A stretch of DNA of 64,000 nucleotides, from NCBI GenBank assembly GCA_963555705.1, contig OY743174.1:56690234-56754233 (forward strand), read 5' to 3'. The DNA is from Ligustrum vulgare (Eukaryota > Streptophyta > Magnoliopsida > Lamiales > Oleaceae). Made by a program: the position numbers and the translations under genes. Numbering within the stretch: the first letter of the stretch is position 1; each line of letters starts with the position of its first letter. The notes under the pieces are model-generated. The model had not been told where the DNA came from, made no database searches, and was given only the letters and a program-made list of their open reading frames with translations. Positions 48,264 to 60,577 of the stretch are shown here, one piece after another.

Positions 48264-48280
48264 GGCTGATCGTAACTTTT

Positions 48281-48297
48281 CACACAGACGGCGCCAA
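48281..48297 (-). other. Primer-binding site of the Tat element
   Basis: TTGGCGCCGTCTGTGTG begins two bases inside the 5' LTR end. It is close to the TGGCGCCGTCTGTGGGAA site common in Tat elements, where a host tRNA primes minus-strand DNA. Confidence 0.8.
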
Positions 48298-48298
48298 T

Positions 48299-49066
48299 TG
48301 ATGCTGTAAAAATTCCTAACCTTGACGTGACAAGATCTGGAGTGGCTTGATTACTAGAAAAGATGAATGGATTCGCCTTGAATGACCTGCAAAAAAGACG
48401 AGAAGGATTCTCTCCGTGCCCCACCGGTGTGAGAATTAGTTTTCCGAAGAAAGAAAAGTAGAGGGAGAAATATATAACTGGAAACTATGTTGATTATTAT
48501 GAATGAATATTTGATCAGAGGAGTTGTATTTATAGGGCTCAAAATCCCGTAACCTTCTTTTACTATTAGAAGCAGTCTTCTTTGTGTAAACTTACCTTTT
48601 AAGAGAAAAATCTTTATAAAGATTGAACTCCCCCCTTTTTTAGGATGTTCCCTTATGGAGTGCATATTTTCTTGGGGCCCAAGAATGTGGCACATTGGTG
48701 AAGTCCATAAACGAATGATGCTTCGAGTCCTATTTGTATTGGGCCTTTGGTATAATAAGGTCGGGATTGACCGACCAGTAAACCTATGATATGGCTAGAT
48801 AAAGATGTGGTCGGGAGGACACGACCCTAATGATAGGATATGTCCGAGCTAGTGGCCCGGTCTATGGACAAATGAAGGGGATGACCTAGTTAGGTCAGGA
48901 AATATGCTCAGTCTATACGATTGTACCCGACCCTTTAGTTATTCGATTAGCCCTTTTGAAGAGATCGAGCACCTGGACCGGTCTATTGGTCAAGATGGGC
49001 CGACCTGTATACTTCTAAGGCTCATAGCTCATCATTGGATTTTATACCGTAAAATCGTACCGATCA
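48299..49066 (-). repeat. 5' LTR of the Tat element
   Basis: The 768-base LTR starts TGATCGGTACG and ends TTTACAGCATCA on the - strand (TGAT..ATCA). A TATA box CTATAAATAC lies at 48526-48535. A CA microsatellite abuts its outer edge (49067-49080), hiding any target duplication. Confidence 0.85.
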
Positions 49067-49080
49067 CACACACACACACA

Positions 49081-50250
49081 TATTAAATGAGGAGAAATTA
49101 AGGAATTCTAGGTAGAAATTTTAATTAGACATTATAATATAAAATTTTAATGTGGCGCAAATTCATTGGTCACAACCTAAATATTAGAGACGTGTTTTCA
49201 TAAACTGAAAATGACTCCAATCATTTTGATGACTTTATTTTCTTGGAGATTAGATTAGAATGAATGGGTAGTCAAAATTATTTGGAAGTATTAATTAGAA
49301 TGTATTAGCATTAGGATAAGATGAAACTAAGGAAAGTAGAGCTCAAGTATTAATTTAGTGTGACTTCTTCTAAAAGCACTATCATTTTAAGAAACTATTT
49401 TAAAAATTAATCTCAAAGTTCTTCTGCAAAAAATAAAAGTAAAAGTCATGACAGATAGACACAATCAATATGAGTACATTATGTAATTGTTAACCATCGT
49501 TTTCGGTAGTAATTTGATAGAATAACAAAAATTGTCCACCAAAGTAGATCGTAAATTAGCGAGACCAAGAGCATTTTCAATGCACTTCGTCAATTGGGGC
49601 TGAAACGGCAATGAAATAGATGGAGGTAAGAGAACCTGGATAAATTTATGGAGTCAACTAAAATCTGCTCTCTAACGGTGATGTCGACTTTTCAAAAATA
49701 TTGATTACGTGACATTTTCTCAATTGACTAAGTGCATTGGAGTTGCTCTAATATATTATTGACACTTAATGGCTATTTGACAAATATTTAATAAAATATT
49801 TACCAATAGATTAAAATAAGATTATTAATATATTTTGATAAAAATGGATGAAATATGTATTTGAAAAGTTGACGATCTCATAAAATATGTGATTGAAATT
49901 AACCGTTAACTAAGATTTTAATCAGAACCAAGTATAGGGCTTAATATATTTTAATAAAATCTATATCTATGCCACTTCTAAATCCCTTAAAGAGAGAAAT
50001 ATTTTTGAACCCCATAATACCCTCAACTACAATTTATAATTTCTTATTTATCTTTCAATTAATTTTATTTTCACTATAATGTTTTATATTGTTCAATTTT
50101 ATATGTTTTTATAAAATTGCATATATATTATTTAGGTAAACTATTAGTAAACTTTAGGATCTTAGTAAAAAGTGGTTAAAAATGTATGGTAATAATCGTT
50201 GAATTTAATGTTTAATTATGATTAAAATACTACTTCTAAAATGCCCTTAA
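49081..50250. other. Intergenic DNA with degenerate MITEs
   Basis: A degenerate MITE-like segment with GGATGAAATATGTATTTGAA and AATTAACCGTTAACTAAG words lies at about 49755-49950. No gene is seen. Confidence 0.5.
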
Positions 50251-50251
50251 A

Positions 50252-50303
50252 GTGTGTGTGTGTATGCTGGCGCGCGTATGCACGCGCGCACACACACACA
50301 CAC
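50252..50303. repeat. Alternating purine-pyrimidine run (GT/GC/AC), Z-DNA candidate
   Basis: About 50 bases of (GT)n, then TGGCGCGCGTATGCACGCGC, then (AC)n alternate purine and pyrimidine almost without break. The outer GT and AC arms are complementary, so it could also form a hairpin. Confidence 0.85.
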
Positions 50304-50783
50304 CCACCATAATATACTCGACAATAATTTATAGTTTCTTATTTGTCCTTCAAGTAATTTTATTTTAATATCAAGTTTTTTTTTTAACTAATTAAAGTAA
50401 TTAACATGGTAAACCCTGTTTTGTTTTGATTAAAATTTGATTTTAAGCATAAGTCAAAGTCAATGATTAACAACGCATCTCGTAAATTTTTAACAAAATC
50501 TACTAAAAATTTAATTTTAATATATACCAAACATGGGCTAAATTTTATTACTCAAAACACATTTCGCATGAAGTAGTCCTATTAAATAAAATTTCACATA
50601 TATTGTTCAGATAAAATTATTAGTAAATTTCTAGGATCCTACAAATTGAGTATTAAAAATGCATAGTAATTATCGTTGAATTCAATATTTAATTTTGATT
50701 AAAACAAAAATTTAACACAGACAATCAGATAACAACTATACGAGCTTTTCAAAGAATTACTCTCTTGTAACTTTAATTTCTAA

Positions 50784-50988
50784 GGGTGTGTTCTTTTGCA
50801 ATTTAATTTGTCATCGTTACAAAAATTTAAATTACACAATTTTTCATATCATTTTTTAACCATTCACATTTTCTCTCTTTAATTATTAACCCTTTATCTT
50901 ACCTATAAAACACAAATAAATCAACAAATAATTTCAATTCCTTAATTTGACACAAAACATTCCAAATTAAATCTAAAAGAACACACCC
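50784..50988. mobile_element. Tourist-like MITE with well-preserved ends
   Basis: The ends GGGTGTGTTCTTTTGCAATT and (inverted) GGGTGTGTTCTTTTAGATTT are flanked by TAA (50781-50783 and 50989-50991). The interior has TTTTAACCATTCACATTTTC, the reverse complement of the common MITE word. No coding sequence. Confidence 0.88.
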
Positions 50989-50991
50989 TAA

Positions 50992-52155
50992 ATGTGAGCC
51001 CCACGTAGCGTGTTATCCTTATCCATAACTAGGGGAAAAAAATGATGTTACTACTAAATATATGACTGTCTAAGAATGATAACATTTTTGTTATTTATTA
51101 TTAATTTCTTTCAAAATCATCTATTTTTTGAAGTAAAAAATCATTGTCTACATAATCACGTTTAGTAATTTCTTTTGGGACATTTACCCTGATGATATTT
51201 TCTTTATTAGAATATATAATTATTGTCTTAGCACTAAGAGAGCCTACATGTATATGTATCAGTGCAACCTTTCATCACATGGTTCAACACTAGAGGATTT
51301 TTTTTATTCAACTGTTGACTTCAAATACTTATAAAAAAATATAAGTAACAAGTATTTAATGAAATAATACATTAAAAGCATCATTTATTCGAAAATATTT
51401 TTGGGAAAATAAAGACGTTATAGCTATGTAGTTGACATATATCTTATTCGACCATAACGCAAATCGAGTTTTAACCACCTTACTATTATCCAAATGTGCA
51501 GTGTAAATGATCTTATTATTTCACTCTACATCATCATCGCTCATTTTCAATATAATGTAATTAAGACATTTAACTTCAATTTGTTAGCAGATTTGACTAC
51601 TTTGTCAGTTTGTCTATTGTTGTCCTAATGAAAAATATTAACGTCGACATTAATCTAATAGATAATGAACATATAAATATGTGCTTTTAATTTATATAGT
51701 TTTTAAAAATAATATATTAAAATTGATATGTATTACTAGGAAATGTAATTCACGGCATCCAAATATATTTCATATTATCATTAAACAATTACGTGCAATG
51801 CATGTACAACTAACTAATTTCATAAAATCTTTAATTTAAAAATAATGAAAGTTGTAAATTTCACGAATATATAATTAAAATAATTTATTGACTTTCGTCT
51901 TAACTTTTTATCCATTAATTAGATTCACTATAAATATGCTAATTTAGATAACATATCATGATTAGACACCAACCTTGACAACCTTTGTCTTTCAATAACC
52001 CAAATATTTTGCCATCATCCATTAATTAGATTCACTATAAATATGTTTTAGACAGTGTCATTAGAATTTTCTCCAATCATTTTATTAATATTTTTAATTA
52101 GTTCAATGATTAATTACAAAGGAAAAATCACTTAATGATCTTGACCATCTCAAAT
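50992..52155. other. AT-rich intergenic DNA left of the Helitron array
   Basis: No gene is supported. The phrase ATTAGATTCACTATAAATATG occurs twice, near 51920 and 52025, about 105 bases apart, a partial local duplication. Confidence 0.5.
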
Positions 52156-52189
52156 CTTATCTTAATCTTAATCTTAATCTTAATCTTAA
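52156..52189 (+). repeat. (TCTTAA)n hexamer repeat at Helitron unit 1 start
   Basis: About five to six TCTTAA/TCTTA units run into the first Helitron 5' end. Shorter versions occur at 53594-53612 and 60564-60583, where later Helitron units begin. Confidence 0.8.
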
Positions 52190-53606
52190 TATATATAATA
52201 ACAACATAGTCGTCACATAAATCCGCACATAGTTTCCCGCCATTTTTACCTGCTATTTTAGGAAACTTTATAATTTTATTAATTATTTTAATAATTGAAT
52301 TAGCAAATTTCTATTAATGCAAAATTAATTATAGGTGACATATAATAAATGACTTATTGATTTGTAAAAAATAAAAAATATATAAATAGATCAAATTGTA
52401 TATTATTTTTATTCTTTTGATAATTATTGTAATATTTTGAAGTAAAAAAATATGCAATATGGGTGTCAAATTCAAGATATTAACGAGAAATTTAATACAA
52501 GCTAACAAATGAAAACAAACTCTAAATATATCATTCGTAAAATTGTCTCAAATAATAAAGGTAAAAGCTTAAGTTATACTTTTTACTTTTTCCAATATCC
52601 AATTTTTTTAATTTATCTCATTTAAATCATAAAATGATATCTATCTTTTCTTACATAACTTCAATTTGACATAAATGATTAATTTCATATATTTTTTCTT
52701 ATCAAATTAAAAAAAAATAATAGATATCCAATATTTCTAAGTAAATTCAATTAAAATATTTTAATTTCTACAACTTTAGATTTCGACAATTTTTTTGGTA
52801 ATTTTGAAATTAATTTTGTAAATTTACTCATTTTGTTCATTTATCTATTTTTTAATTTTATAAATTTAAAAGAACATCAATCTGTAAAATATATACTACA
52901 GACTTTAACAATTAATTCATTGAGTTCTATAGAAAATAAAAATATAAGGTTTTATAAAACTTATTCTATTTAAAAGTAAAAATATGGTTAATACATTTAT
53001 TTAACATGCACAAAAAATAGTTTTTTGTGTGTGTGAGTGTATGTGTGTGTGTGTAACATGATCATTTTTAATACTTGGTGAAAAATAAAATGTCACGTTT
53101 TATTTGAATCATTGAATAGGAGTAAGTTTGACATTGATATTGATATAGACTATAGAAATAGTTTTAAATGTATGATTGAAAGTGAAAGAAAGTAGTATAA
53201 AAAATAAAATAATTGTCAAATCAATCAATTGAGTGGTTCAAAATTGATTTTTTTTTTAGAATGTGTGATTAAAAAGTATTATGTGCAATTGTGAAAATTT
53301 AGTTTTTAAATAATATGTGGTTGTGAATGAACATTAAAAAAAATTATTTTTAAATAATCAATTCTATATAAATAATTAACCGGGTCCCACTTTGACAAGG
53401 TTCCATCCTCCCATCACAATTAGCTTCCCTTCAGTATTGGAAACCTAGCAAAACAAAGGTAATACATGTAACGATACAATAATTTTGTCGTCCTTTATTA
53501 TCCAATATGACATAATAAAAGTATTTCATAATTTATTTAATTATTTTGAAATGTAAAAAAAATAAAAACAGGATTTATTTAAAGAAAAATGAGAATCTTA
53601 ATCTTA
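52184..53606 (+). mobile_element. Helitron unit 1 (core plus unusual tail, no 3' terminus)
   Basis: It begins A|TCTTAATATATATAATAAC, with GTTTCCCGCCATTTTTACC about 50 bases in, the usual look of plant Helitron 5' ends. It follows the same core as units 3-5 up to CTATATAAATAATTAA (about 53368). It then changes to a tail starting CCGGGTCCCACTTTGACAAG (53369-53606). No hairpin plus CTRR ending is present. A GT microsatellite lies at 53026-53052. Confidence 0.7.
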
Positions 53607-56321
53607 TCTTACTTAATATTAAAGGAGGAGAATTTCCCGCCAATTTGACACAACTTTTTGATCAGCTTTTATTGTGTTCACACTTCAAAATTCAGTTTTT
53701 ATTGTGTTCACATTGTTACTTCCACTTAAGTATTTTTATAAAGAATTTTTATCACTTATTTATATTTGATTATTTGTGTTTAAAACTCTCTTTTCATAAA
53801 ATTATTCTAATCATTTAATGTTTTGAATCTTACAAATAAGTATTTGTATGCACTCATACAAACTCAATGTAAAATTTTCAGTTCAAAATTATATCGAAAT
53901 TGTATTGCGCATCTAATACTAAATAAATATTATCGTATAAAACTTTTTATAAATAATCTTATTTTTTTAGTTATTTACTACATCTAAAAATTTGAGCTCC
54001 TTTGTATTGTGTTCTATTAAATTAATTAGTATTTTTATAGAAAGTTACTTTTAATACGTAAATAATTTTTTTATAATAATTGTGATATTTTATTGGTCTC
54101 AATCTTATGGATGAATAATTTCGTTCGATCATACAAATTCAATGTCGAATTTTCGTTTACATTTATATCGAATATTTAATCAAGTTGTATTAAATTTCAT
54201 TTTAAATAGTCATACTTTTAAGTTCTTTGTTATATATACATAATAACCTTCTTTTCTATATCAGATTGTTTATCAAAATAAATTTATTTACAATTACATT
54301 TAATTATTATATAATTTTTTATTCCAGAAAGTCTCATATATTTTTTACATTAACGGTTAACAGATTTATTTATATTGTTTTGAAATTATATAGTTATTAA
54401 TGATTTTTTTGTCATAATTGTTAAGTCTAAATTTTAAAAAATAATTAACTATGACATGATATTAATTGTTATATTATAATTCAATATTTATGATTCTTAT
54501 ATTTCTACAACAATAAGTAAATTGTATCCCAATTTACTTAACTGAAAATTGAGATGATCAATGTTATATTATAATTTTCATAAAAAAAACAATTACGTTG
54601 TATAATTATTTCAAAAACCTATAATATCATGAAATTTGATGCATCATTGTCAATCTCACAATTTTAATATTTTTTTCTTTTTTTATGATTATCGAATTCG
54701 TTTCTTATACCTATTGTCTTGGATGATGATTATGAATTGTAGGAGCAAGAATTATTTCCAAATGATTGTGAATTTGAACAAATTAATCTTTGATTCCTTA
54801 ATTTTGATTTGTTGACAATAAAAAGTGTGTTGCATTTTTTTAATTGAACGAGTGCCTTTATTTTTATTTTTTTTAATTTTTTAAAATTTGGCGGGTTGAC
54901 TGTTTGAAATCATGGTTTTGACAATTGAAACCTAAACTAAATCGTTTAAGGCGGTTTGAAATTTTTCCAAACCGAACTGAACAAAACAAAACTATTTGTT
55001 GCGGTTTAATTCGATTTCGCGGTTTATTTGTTAACCCTTCTTTGTTGTATACAAGAGAAAGTAAAGATTCCTCTTATGGAAGATCATCCGCTTATTTTGA
55101 AACATTTGTTATATGGTAGGGAGGACGGGATTGAGAATTTCGTTGAGAACGTTCATACATATAATATAATGTTTTCATTCACTTCTATGGGGGGATTAGA
55201 TAATGGGCTAAATGATGGTGGAGGGCATTCAGTCTTCAGATTACACGGTCAAAATTGTCGTAAGATTGGGAGTCTATTGCCGATGATGGTTCAACTCTAC
55301 AATTTGCTCGCTTTACATTGTTGACAATGTGAATGAGGTTGAAAGCAGAAAAAGGGTCATGGGGTACGTATTATGTATTTATTACTTTTATATTTATATT
55401 GTTTACAGATAATTTAGTCTGAAATTTAATTTATGTCTTTTAATGTCCCTTGATAGGAGTAAATCATGCAATTCAATGTTGCATGATTTTATAGCTTTTT
55501 ATTTGAAAAATATGCTATACAAATACAACAAATTGTTAAAGCAATTTAGGTCGGTTTGAGAAAAGATGATAGAGGAAAACATTTCAAATGTAAGACTTAT
55601 ACTTATTGGTTGGTGGGCGACCGGTGATAGCCAATATGATTTTCCTATTGTCGATGAAATTATCGAATTGATTGTCGGTAGATTTTGATACATGACTTGG
55701 ACACAGGGATATCTTTATTGCACCACGTGGTGGACCGTTGCATCGGATAAGTGAATGATACAAGTTCTTTCTGAGAAATATTGATCATACACAGAGGTTG
55801 TGCAATGGAACAAGGTTGATAGTTACCAAACTTGGCGACCATGTTCTAGAAGGTCAAATTATTTCTAGCATCAATGCAGAACACAAGTTCTTTATTCCAA
55901 TGATATCGTTGAGTCATTCTAATTCTAGAAAACCTATTAGATTTCAAAGAAGACAATTTTCATTGATGACGTCTTATGCCATTATTATCAATAAGAGTTA
56001 GGGACAATCACGTTCGCATGTGGGACTTCTTCTTAAATGGCTGATGTTTACACATGGACAACTTTATGTTGCGATTTCTAGGTGACAAATCGTTCCGGAT
56101 TAAAGATGTTGATTTGTCATAAGAATGGAAGACCAACAAAATTAACAAACAATGTTATGTACAAAGAAGTATTCCAGAATTTGTAGTCATATGAAACCAA
56201 TAAATGATGATATCTTTTATTTGCAAAATTGATTTATTTTATCTGAATGATTCATCTAATCTCACATTGAATTATCTTTATCAATACGTTTCTTACCTGC
56301 ATCGTACGGGTGATTCACTAG
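53607..56321 (+). mobile_element. Helitron unit 2, with Rep/helicase remnant
   Basis: It starts A|TCTTACTTAATATTAAAGG with GAATTTCCCGCC, and ends GCATCGTACGGGTGATTCACTAG. The CTAG (56318-56321) is followed at once by the TC of unit 3. The middle holds a decayed Helitron gene. Most of the left half (53700-54880) is AT-rich without features. Confidence 0.75.
55028..56160 (+). pseudogene. Helitron Rep/helicase (HUH endonuclease plus PIF1-like helicase), internally deleted
   Basis: The piece at 55028-55324 contains ENVHTYNIMFSFTSMGG and VFRLHGQN.RKIGSLLP, a signature of the region ahead of the Rep domain. At 55590-55740 there is VRLILIGWWATGD then FPIVDEIIELIVG, another conserved Helitron stretch. 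The helicase C-terminus follows directly: RLCNGTRLIVTKLGDHVLEG at 55795, then FKRRQF-like RFQRRQFSLMTSYAIIINKS, and HGQLYVAISR at 56055. The HUH motif region and helicase motifs I-IV are missing, so a large internal deletion has occurred. In family members this protein nicks and unwinds one strand for rolling-circle movement. Stops and frameshifts confirm a pseudogene. Confidence 0.82.
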
Positions 56322-57780
56322 TCTTAATATATATAATAACAACATAGCCGTCACATAAATCCGCACATAGTTTCCCGCCATTTTTACCTGCTATTTTAGG
56401 AAACTTTATAATTTTATTAATTATTTTAATAATTGAATTAGAAAACTTCAATTAATGCAAAATTAATTATAGGTACCATATAATAAATGACTTATTGATT
56501 TGTAAAAAATAAAAAATCTATAAATAGATCAAATTGTATATTATTTTTATTCTTTTGATAATTATTGTAATATTTTGAAGTAAAAAAATATGCAATATGG
56601 GTGTCAAATTCAAGATCTTAACGAGAAGTTTAATACAAGCTAACGAATGGAAACAAACTCTAAATATATCATTCGTAAAATTGTCTCAAATAATAAAGGT
56701 AAAAGCTTAATTTATACTTTTTACTTTTTCCAATATCCAATTTTTTTAATTTATCTCATTTAAATCATAAAATGATATCTATTTTTTCTTACATAACTTC
56801 AATTTGAAATAAATGATTAATTTCATATATTTTTTCTTATCAAATTAAAAGAAATAATAGATATCCAATATTTCTAAGTAAATTCAATTAAAATATTTTA
56901 ATTTCTACAACTTTAGATTTCGATAAATTTTTTGGTAATTTTGAAATTAATTTTATAAATTTACTCATTTTGTTCATTTATCTATTTTTTAATTTTATAA
57001 ATTTAAAAGAATATCAATTTGTAAAATATATACTACAGACTTTAACAATTAATTCATTGAGTTCTATAGAAAATAAAAATATAAGGTTTTATCAAACCTA
57101 TTCTATTTAAAAATAAAAATATGTTTAATACATTTATTTAACAGACACAAAAAATAGTTTTTGTGTGTGTGTGTGTGTGTAACATGACCATTTTTAATAC
57201 TTGGTGAAAAATAAAATGTTACGTTGTATTTGAATCATTGAATAGGAGTAAGTTTGATATTGATATTGATATAGACTATAGAAATAGTTTTAAATGTGTA
57301 ATTGAAAGTGAAAGAAGGTAGTATAAAAATAAAATAATTTTATGATCAATCAATTGAGTGGTTGAAAATTGATTTTCTTTTTTTAAAATGCGTGGTTAAA
57401 AAGTAGAATGTGCAATTGTGAAAAATTAGTTTTTAAATAATATGTGGTTGTGAATAAATATTAAAAAAATTATTTTTGAATAATCAATTCTATATAAATA
57501 ATTAAACTAAGAAAATTAGAGAATGAACAATTAACTTTTAAAAAAAATGCAATTCATAACTTTTTTTTTTTTTTTTGTATATTGAATACGCAATTATACA
57601 TTAAAGTAAGAAATCTTATATGAAAAAATGAAATTACAAATTATTCACAATTTGTGCATGCAAGTTATTATTATTATTATTTTATTGTGTTGTTTTTATC
57701 CGACATTGTATTTTTTACAACTTATTCAATAAATAATTTTGAATTATATATTCCATGCATCGCACGAGTGCGACTACTGG
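56322..57780 (+). mobile_element. Helitron unit 3, nonautonomous, complete ends
   Basis: It starts TCTTAATATATATAATAAC, directly after the CTAG of unit 2, and ends with the hairpin GCATCGCACGAGTGCGA and CTGG (57777-57780). Its core matches units 1 and 5. It contains (GT)n at about 57162-57180 and a poly-T run at 57561-57577. There is no ORF of note. Confidence 0.82.
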
Positions 57781-59174
57781 TATATATAATAATAGTATAG
57801 CAGCCAAAAAAACCCCACCCATAGTTTCCCGCCATTTTTCCCTGCTATTTTAGGAAACTTTGTAATTTTATTAATTATTTTAATAATTGACTTATTGATT
57901 GTAATAAATTAAAAATATATAAAAATATCAAATTGTATATTATTTTTATTCTTTTGATAATTATTGTAATATTTTGAAGTCAAAAAATATGCAATATAGG
58001 TGTCAAATTCATGATCTTAACGAGAAGTTCAATACAAGTTAACAAATGAGAGCAAACTATAAATATATCATTCTTAAAATTGCCTCAAATAATAAATGTA
58101 AAAGTTTTACTTATAGTTTTTACTTTTTCCAATATCCAATCTTTTTAATTTATCTCATCTAAGTCATAAAATGATATTTATCATTTCTTACCTAACTTCA
58201 ATTTGACATAAATGATTAATTTCAAATATTTTTTCTTATCAAATTAAAAGAAATAATGATATCCGATCGTTCTATGTAAATTCAATTGAATCATTTTAAT
58301 TTCTACAACTTCAGGTTTCGATAAACTCTTTGGTAATTTTGAAATTAATTTTATTAATTTACTCATTTTGTTCATTTATCTATTTTTTAATTTTTATAAA
58401 TTTAAAATAACATCAATTTGTAAAATATATACTACAGATTTTAACAATTAATTCATTGAATTCTATAGAAAATAAAAATATAAGGTTTTATCAAACTTAT
58501 TCTATTTAAAAATAAAATATAGTCCATACATTTATTTAACATGCACAAAAAATAGTTTTGTGTGTGTGTGGATAACATTACTATTTTCAATACTTGGTGA
58601 AAAATAAAATGTCACATTGCATTTGAAACCATTGAACATGATTAAGTTTGATATAAATTATAGAAATGGTTTTAAATGTGTGATTGAAAGTGAAAGAAGG
58701 TAGTATAAAAAATAAAATAATTGTCAAATCAATTAATTGAGTGGTTAAAAATTGATTTTCTTTTTTTTAGAATGTGTGGTTAAAAAGTAGTATGTACAAT
58801 TATGAAAAACTAGTTTTAAAATAATATGTGGTTGTGAATGAACATTAAAAAAAATTATTTTTGAATAATCAATTCTATATGAATAAATAAATTAAGGAAA
58901 CTAGATAATGAACATTTAACTGTTAAAAAAATGCAATTCATAACTTTTCTTTTCTTTTCTTTTTTTGATATTTTGATTGTATATTGAATATATAATTTAT
59001 GCATTAAAGTAAGAAATCTTATAGGGAGAAATGAAATTACAAATTATTCACAATTTGTGTATGCAAGTTATTATTATTATTTTTTTATTGTTTTATTTTT
59101 ATCGAGCATTGTATTTTTACAACTTATTCAATAAATATTATTTATTCCGTGCATCGCACGGGTGCGATTACTAG
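57781..59174 (+). mobile_element. Helitron unit 4, nonautonomous
   Basis: It begins TATATATAATAATAGTATAG right after the CTGG of unit 3, lacking the TCTTAA head, and ends GCATCGCACGGGTGCGATTACTAG. The hairpin GCATCGCACGGGTGCGAT and CTAG (59171-59174) are a textbook Helitron 3' end. It is more diverged in sequence than units 1, 3 and 5. Confidence 0.82.
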
Positions 59175-60577
59175 TATATATAATAACAACATAGCCGTCA
59201 CATAAATCCGCACATAGTTTCCCGCCATTTTTACCTGCTATTTTAGGAAACTTTATAATTTTATTAATTATTTTAATAATTGAATTAGGAAACTTCAATT
59301 AATGCAAAATTAATTATAGGTGACATATAATAAATGACTTATTGATTTGTAAAAAATAAAAAATATATAAATAGATCAAATTGTATATTATTTTTATTCT
59401 TTTGATAATTATTGTAATATTTTGAAGTAAAAAAATATGCAATATGGGTGTCAAATTCAAGATCTTAACGAGAAGTTTAATACAAGCTAACAAATGAAAA
59501 CAAACTCTAAATATATCATTCGTAAAATTGTCTCAAATAATAAAGGTAAAAGCTTAATTTATACTTTTTACTTTTTCCAATATCCAATCTTTTTAATTTA
59601 TCTCATTTAAATCATAAAATGATATCTATCTTTTCTTACATAACTTCAATTTTACATAAATGATTAATTTCATATATTTTTTCTTATCAAATTAAAAAAA
59701 AAAAAAGATATCCAATCTTTCTAAGTAAATTCACTTAAAATATTTTAATTTCTACAACTTTAGATTTCGACAAATTTTTTTGGTAATTTTGAAATTAATT
59801 TTATAAATTTACTCATTTTGTTCATTTATCTATTTTTTAATTTTATAAATTTAAAAGAACATCAATCTGTAAAATATATACTACAGACTTTAAAAATTAA
59901 TTCATTGAGTTCTATAGAAAATAAAAATATAAGGTTTTATCAAACTTATTCTATTTAAAAGTAAAAATATGGTTAATACATTTATTTAACAGGCACAAAA
60001 AATAGTTTTGTGTGTGTGTGTGTAACGTGACCATTTTTAATACTTGGTGAAAAATAAAATGTCACGTTTTATTTGAATCATTGAATAGGAGTAAGTTTGA
60101 CATTGATATTGATATAGACTATAAAAATAGTTTTAAATGTGTGATTGAAAGTGAAAGAAAGTAGTATAAAAAATAAAATAATTGTCAAATCAATCAATTA
60201 AGTTATTCAAAATTGATTTTCTTTTTTTAGAATGTGTGGTTAAAAAGTATTATGTGCAATTGTGAAAAATTAGTTTTTAAATAATATGTGATTGTGAATG
60301 AACATTAAAAAAAATTATTTTTAAATAATCAATTCTATATAAATAATTAACCGGGTCCCACTTTGACAGGTTCTATCCTCCCATCACAATTAGCTTCCCT
60401 TCAGTATTGGAAACCTAGCAGAACAAAGGTAACACATGTAACGATACAATAATTTTGTCGTCCTTTATTATCCAATATGACATAATAAAAGTATTTCATA
60501 ATTTATTTAATTATTTTGAAATGTAAAAAAAATAAAAACAGGATTTATTTAAAGAAAAATGAGAATCTTAATCTTAA
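59175..60577 (+). mobile_element. Helitron unit 5 (core plus same tail as unit 1, no 3' terminus)
   Basis: It starts TATATATAATAACAACATAG after CTAG of unit 4. It follows unit 1 closely, including the tail from CCGGGTCCCACTTTGACAGG (60350) through AACCTAGCAGAACAAAGGTA to GAGAATCTTAATCTTAA. Like unit 1 it has no hairpin or CTRR end. By eye, units 1 and 5 are the most alike pair in the array. Confidence 0.72.

Larger units (their letters stand above)
39428..49066 (-). mobile_element. Ty3/gypsy retrotransposon, Tat lineage, degenerate
   Basis: Direct repeats at 39428-39887 and 48299-49066 are its LTRs. The coding order on the - strand is gag, protease, RT, RNase H, a second RNase H, and integrase. 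A primer-binding site follows the right (5') LTR. The second RNase H, the TTGGCGCCGTCTGTG primer site, the minisatellite and the antisense ORF before the 3' LTR point to the Tat group. The two LTRs differ at many positions and the 3' LTR has lost about 310 bases, so the insertion is old. Frameshifts and stops occur in every gene. Confidence 0.9.
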
